Of a stretch of DNA of 23,032 bases, positions 21,049 to 23,032 are shown one piece after another. The position numbers and the translations under genes are program-made. This DNA comes from an uncultured Pseudorhodobacter sp. (GTDB lineage Bacteria; Pseudomonadota; Alphaproteobacteria; Rhodobacterales; Rhodobacteraceae). Below the pieces are notes generated by a model that was not told the origin of the DNA, ran no database searches, and was given only the letters and a program-made list of their open reading frames with translations. Within the stretch, counting starts at the first letter, position 1. The number at the start of each line of letters is the position of its first letter. Location: positions 1 through 23,032 of the forward strand of contig CAMFIX010000009.1 of assembly GCA_945952425.1 (NCBI GenBank), given 5' to 3'.

Positions 21049-22812
21049 TCAGGCTGCCGCCCACACCTGGTCCCTGCGTCCCGTGGTCTCCGGCCCGGTC
21101 GAGAAGCGCCCGACAACCTGGTCGAGGCTCATGGCCTCCTCGGAGACCGCCCGCGAGGCGGCGTCGCTCTCTTCCGCCATGGCGGCGTTCTGCTGGGTGA
21201 CTTGGTCGAGCTGCGTCACGCCGATGTTGATCTCATGCAGCGCCCCGGCCTGTTCGGAAGCCCCCCGCGAAATGTCGCCCACGATGGAGGAGATCCGGCC
21301 AACCTCGGCCACCACCTCGTTCAAGGCCGAGCGGGCTTGGTCGACCTGCTGCACGCCCTGCTCGACCTGCTGGGCCGAAGCGCTGATCAACCCCTTGATC
21401 TCGCGCGCGGCGGTGGAGGAGCGCTGCGCCAGTGCCCGCACCTCGGAGGCCACGACGGCAAAGCCGCGGCCTGCTTCCCCGGCACGGGCCGCCTCGACGC
21501 CGGCATTCAGCGCCAGCAGGTTGGTCTGGAAAGCGATGTCGTCGATCACCCCGATGATCTGGGTGATCTGCGCCGAGGAGCCTTCGATCTGGTGCATCGC
21601 CGTGACCGCGTCCAGCACAGTTCGCCCGGAGGTCTCGACCTTGGCCTGGGCGCGCAGCACCACCGCCTCGACCTCGCGCGAGCGGTCCGCCGATTGGGAC
21701 ATGCCCGCCGAGATCTCTTCCAGCGCGGCGGCGGTTTCTTCCAAAGTCGCGGCCTGGGTCTCCGTCCGTTTCGCAAGCTGCTCCGAGGCACGGGCAAGAT
21801 CGCCCGACTGCGCCCGGATCGAGGCCGAGGCGCTGACCACCTGGCGCACCGATTGGCAAAGCTCGGTCGCCGCGTGGTTGAAGTCCTGCCGCAGCTGGTC
21901 ATAGGCGCCCGCAAAGGGCTCGGAGATACCGACGGCCAGGTTGCCCGAAGCCAGTCGCTTCAGCTCGGCGCCTAGCCGGGTGATGACCTCCCCGGCCTCG
22001 GCCGCCCTAGCCTCCTGTTCGGCCACCATGGCCACCACCCGCTCCGAGACCTTGTCGATGTCGCGCGCGATGGCCCCGATGTCGTCGTTGCGGGTGATCG
22101 ACCCGATGCGGAAGTCGAACGCGCCCTTCGCGACGTCGGCCAAGGCCCCGCGCAAGCGCAGGATCGGCTTGACGATATGGCGGGTGAACTTCCACGAAGT
22201 CAGGAGGGTTGCGATCATCACCGCAAGGGTGCCGCCGCCCAAGATCAGGGCATAGGCTTTGAAAGCGGCAGCGTTGGCCGCCTCGGCCCTGGCGCCATAG
22301 GCCTGCAAGAGGTCGCCCAGCCGGTCAAGCTCGCCCTCCAGCGCGGTGAACTTGGCCATGTAGTCCGGCAGTCCCTGCCGCGCCTCCGCCACATCGGTCA
22401 GGGCGCGCTTCGAGACCTCCTGGGCGGATTTCACATAGGCAGCCAACAGGGGTTTGACCGCCTCGACCTGGGCTTTCATCTCGGGCGGCAGAGGCTGAGT
22501 TTCGAGTTGCGCGAACTCCCAGCCGAACTGCTGGACCTCTGTTTCGAGACGCTTGGTCACATCCGCGACCTCGTCTGGCGTCCCTTCGTAGCCCACGACG
22601 AAAGAGCGCATGACCGAAGCCTCGATGCCGTCATGGAACATGTCGACGGCCATCTCGTGGCGCACCGCGTTCGTCACATCAACCTGGGTCGCAAGGCTCT
22701 GCCCCGATTTGAAAAGTGCGAAGGCCCCGAGCCCCGCGATGGCCAGAAGCGCCACGAGCGACAGGGCGGACATCAAAGCGAGGGCGTGTTTGATCGAAAG
22801 CGTGCGCAGCAT
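21049..22812 (-). CDS. Methyl-accepting chemotaxis protein
   Basis: A 587-residue transmembrane receptor. Membrane helix 1 is at about 9-34 (HALALMSALSLVALLAIAGLGAFALF), followed by a helical periplasmic sensor of roughly 160 residues without a known ligand signature, helix 2 (AYALILGGGTLAVMIATLLTSW), and a HAMP domain (KPILRLRGALADVAKGAFDF). The long signalling coiled coil has the kinase-contact hairpin IDDIAFQTNLLALNAGVEAARAGEAGRGFAVVASEVRALAQRS at about 430-475. No C-terminal NWETF-type tail for methylation enzymes. ATG 22812 has AGGA 6-9 bases upstream; a 31-residue extension to 22905 has none and is not hydrophobic. No che genes are nearby, so it is an orphan receptor. Confidence 0.92.
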   Translation of the reverse strand: MLRTLSIKHALALMSALSLVALLAIAGLGAFALFKSGQSLATQVDVTNAVRHEMAVDMFHDGIEASVMRSFVVGYEGTPDEVADVTKRLETEVQQFGWEFAQLETQPLPPEMKAQVEAVKPLLAAYVKSAQEVSKRALTDVAEARQGLPDYMAKFTALEGELDRLGDLLQAYGARAEAANAAAFKAYALILGGGTLAVMIATLLTSWKFTRHIVKPILRLRGALADVAKGAFDFRIGSITRNDDIGAIARDIDKVSERVVAMVAEQEARAAEAGEVITRLGAELKRLASGNLAVGISEPFAGAYDQLRQDFNHAATELCQSVRQVVSASASIRAQSGDLARASEQLAKRTETQAATLEETAAALEEISAGMSQSADRSREVEAVVLRAQAKVETSGRTVLDAVTAMHQIEGSSAQITQIIGVIDDIAFQTNLLALNAGVEAARAGEAGRGFAVVASEVRALAQRSSTAAREIKGLISASAQQVEQGVQQVDQARSALNEVVAEVGRISSIVGDISRGASEQAGALHEINIGVTQLDQVTQQNAAMAEESDAASRAVSEEAMSLDQVVGRFSTGPETTGRRDQVWAAA

Positions 22813-22869
22813 GTTTGGTCCTGAGAGGAAAGCTGCGCCTGTCCTAATCGGGAAAATCTTAACAATCCG

Positions 22870-22887
22870 GTAAAGTTCACACTTTAC
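22870..22887. promoter_or_regulatory. Inverted repeat upstream of the chemotaxis receptor gene
   Basis: GTAAAGT (22870-22876) and ACTTTAC (22881-22887) form a perfect 7-base inverted repeat with a 4-base spacer in an A/T-rich patch about 60 bases before ATG 22812. It may be a regulator site at the promoter. Confidence 0.45.
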
Positions 22888-22945
22888 GAATAGGCGTTCG
22901 CACAAGAACAGGCGGCCTTCCTTGGGGGCGGCGGCAAGAGTCCCA

Positions 22946-22969
22946 GCCCGGCGGGTCTCCCCGCCGGGC
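22946..22969. terminator. GC hairpin near the right edge
   Basis: Perfect 10-base arms GCCCGGCGGG and CCCGCCGGGC with a 4-base loop. It probably ends a gene that lies beyond the window, or separates it from the receptor gene; there is no T-run. Nothing else is seen from 22888 to 23032. Confidence 0.5.
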
Positions 22970-23032
22970 CAGGTGGTTGAGCTGCTGCCGGTTTCGTGGA
23001 CAGCAGGTTAAGCTAGCATAGCGCGGGCCTCG

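Noticed and set aside
22975..23032. Possible end of an insertion sequence at the right edge
   Set aside because: The region has a vague resemblance to transposon ends, but no inverted repeat partner, transposase or target duplication can be seen within the window.
1..23032. CRISPR array, tRNA or rRNA genes
   Set aside because: No regularly spaced direct repeats and no cloverleaf or rRNA-like segments were seen on either strand.

Overview
The window is GC-rich (roughly two-thirds G+C) with strong G/C at third codon positions. Gene content points to an alphaproteobacterium of the Rhodobacterales (Rhodobacter/Paracoccus relatives): a CutF/CutO copper pair, an ECF sigma factor with a ZAS anti-sigma factor, a bufferin operon and a DUF1109-type (NrsF-like) remnant. 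No rRNA, tRNA, CRISPR array or intact insertion sequence was seen. The many decayed genes and a duplicated segment suggest an accessory, plasmid-like or genomic-island setting, which is inference.

Layout. 1-1370: a TetR regulator (cut by the window edge) diverges from a sterol-desaturase-family membrane protein over a palindromic operator. 1340-3370: a metal-resistance operon on the minus strand (CsoR/RcnR-family sensor, His-tailed MFS exporter, small YqaA/DedA-like membrane protein) with a near-perfect C6/G6 operator inside its promoter. 3664-5750: a small unknown gene, then cutF-cutO, a copper sensor peptide and a multicopper oxidase linked by a Shine-Dalgarno-masking stem-loop. 5747-7510: an MFS transporter and a PAP2 phosphatase. 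7677-9056: a nonsense-riddled pseudogene and a second sterol-desaturase-like gene. 9080-11653: a complete bufferin operon bufABCD. 11618-12157: an NrsF-like remnant. 12235-13437: a CcdA-type thiol transporter and a periplasmic thioredoxin. 13520-14253: a chloride-channel pseudogene. 14278-15205: ECF sigma and ZAS anti-sigma. 15323-17821: a small membrane protein, a proline-racemase-superfamily enzyme and a LysR regulator. 17822-20880: mostly non-coding, with a small membrane protein, a YiiX-like cysteine peptidase and a frameshifted unknown gene. 21049-22812: a methyl-accepting chemotaxis protein.

How it works together. The centre of the window looks like a copper/thiol-stress module. Three promoters share the same two boxes at the same distance, GTAAC-N17-GTCTT. 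They stand before bufA, before ccdA-thioredoxin and before the anti-sigma gene. The simplest reading is one ECF regulon in which the sigma factor switches on a copper-trapping modified peptide with its maturation enzymes, a route to move reductant to the periplasm, and its own anti-sigma factor as negative feedback. Next to bufA lies a broken gene resembling nrsF, the partner of the SigF-type sigma factors known to control such operons elsewhere. This suggests that control was handed from SigF/NrsF to the ECF/ZAS pair. cutF-cutO provides a second, translationally controlled copper defence, and the CsoR/RcnR operon a third metal response.
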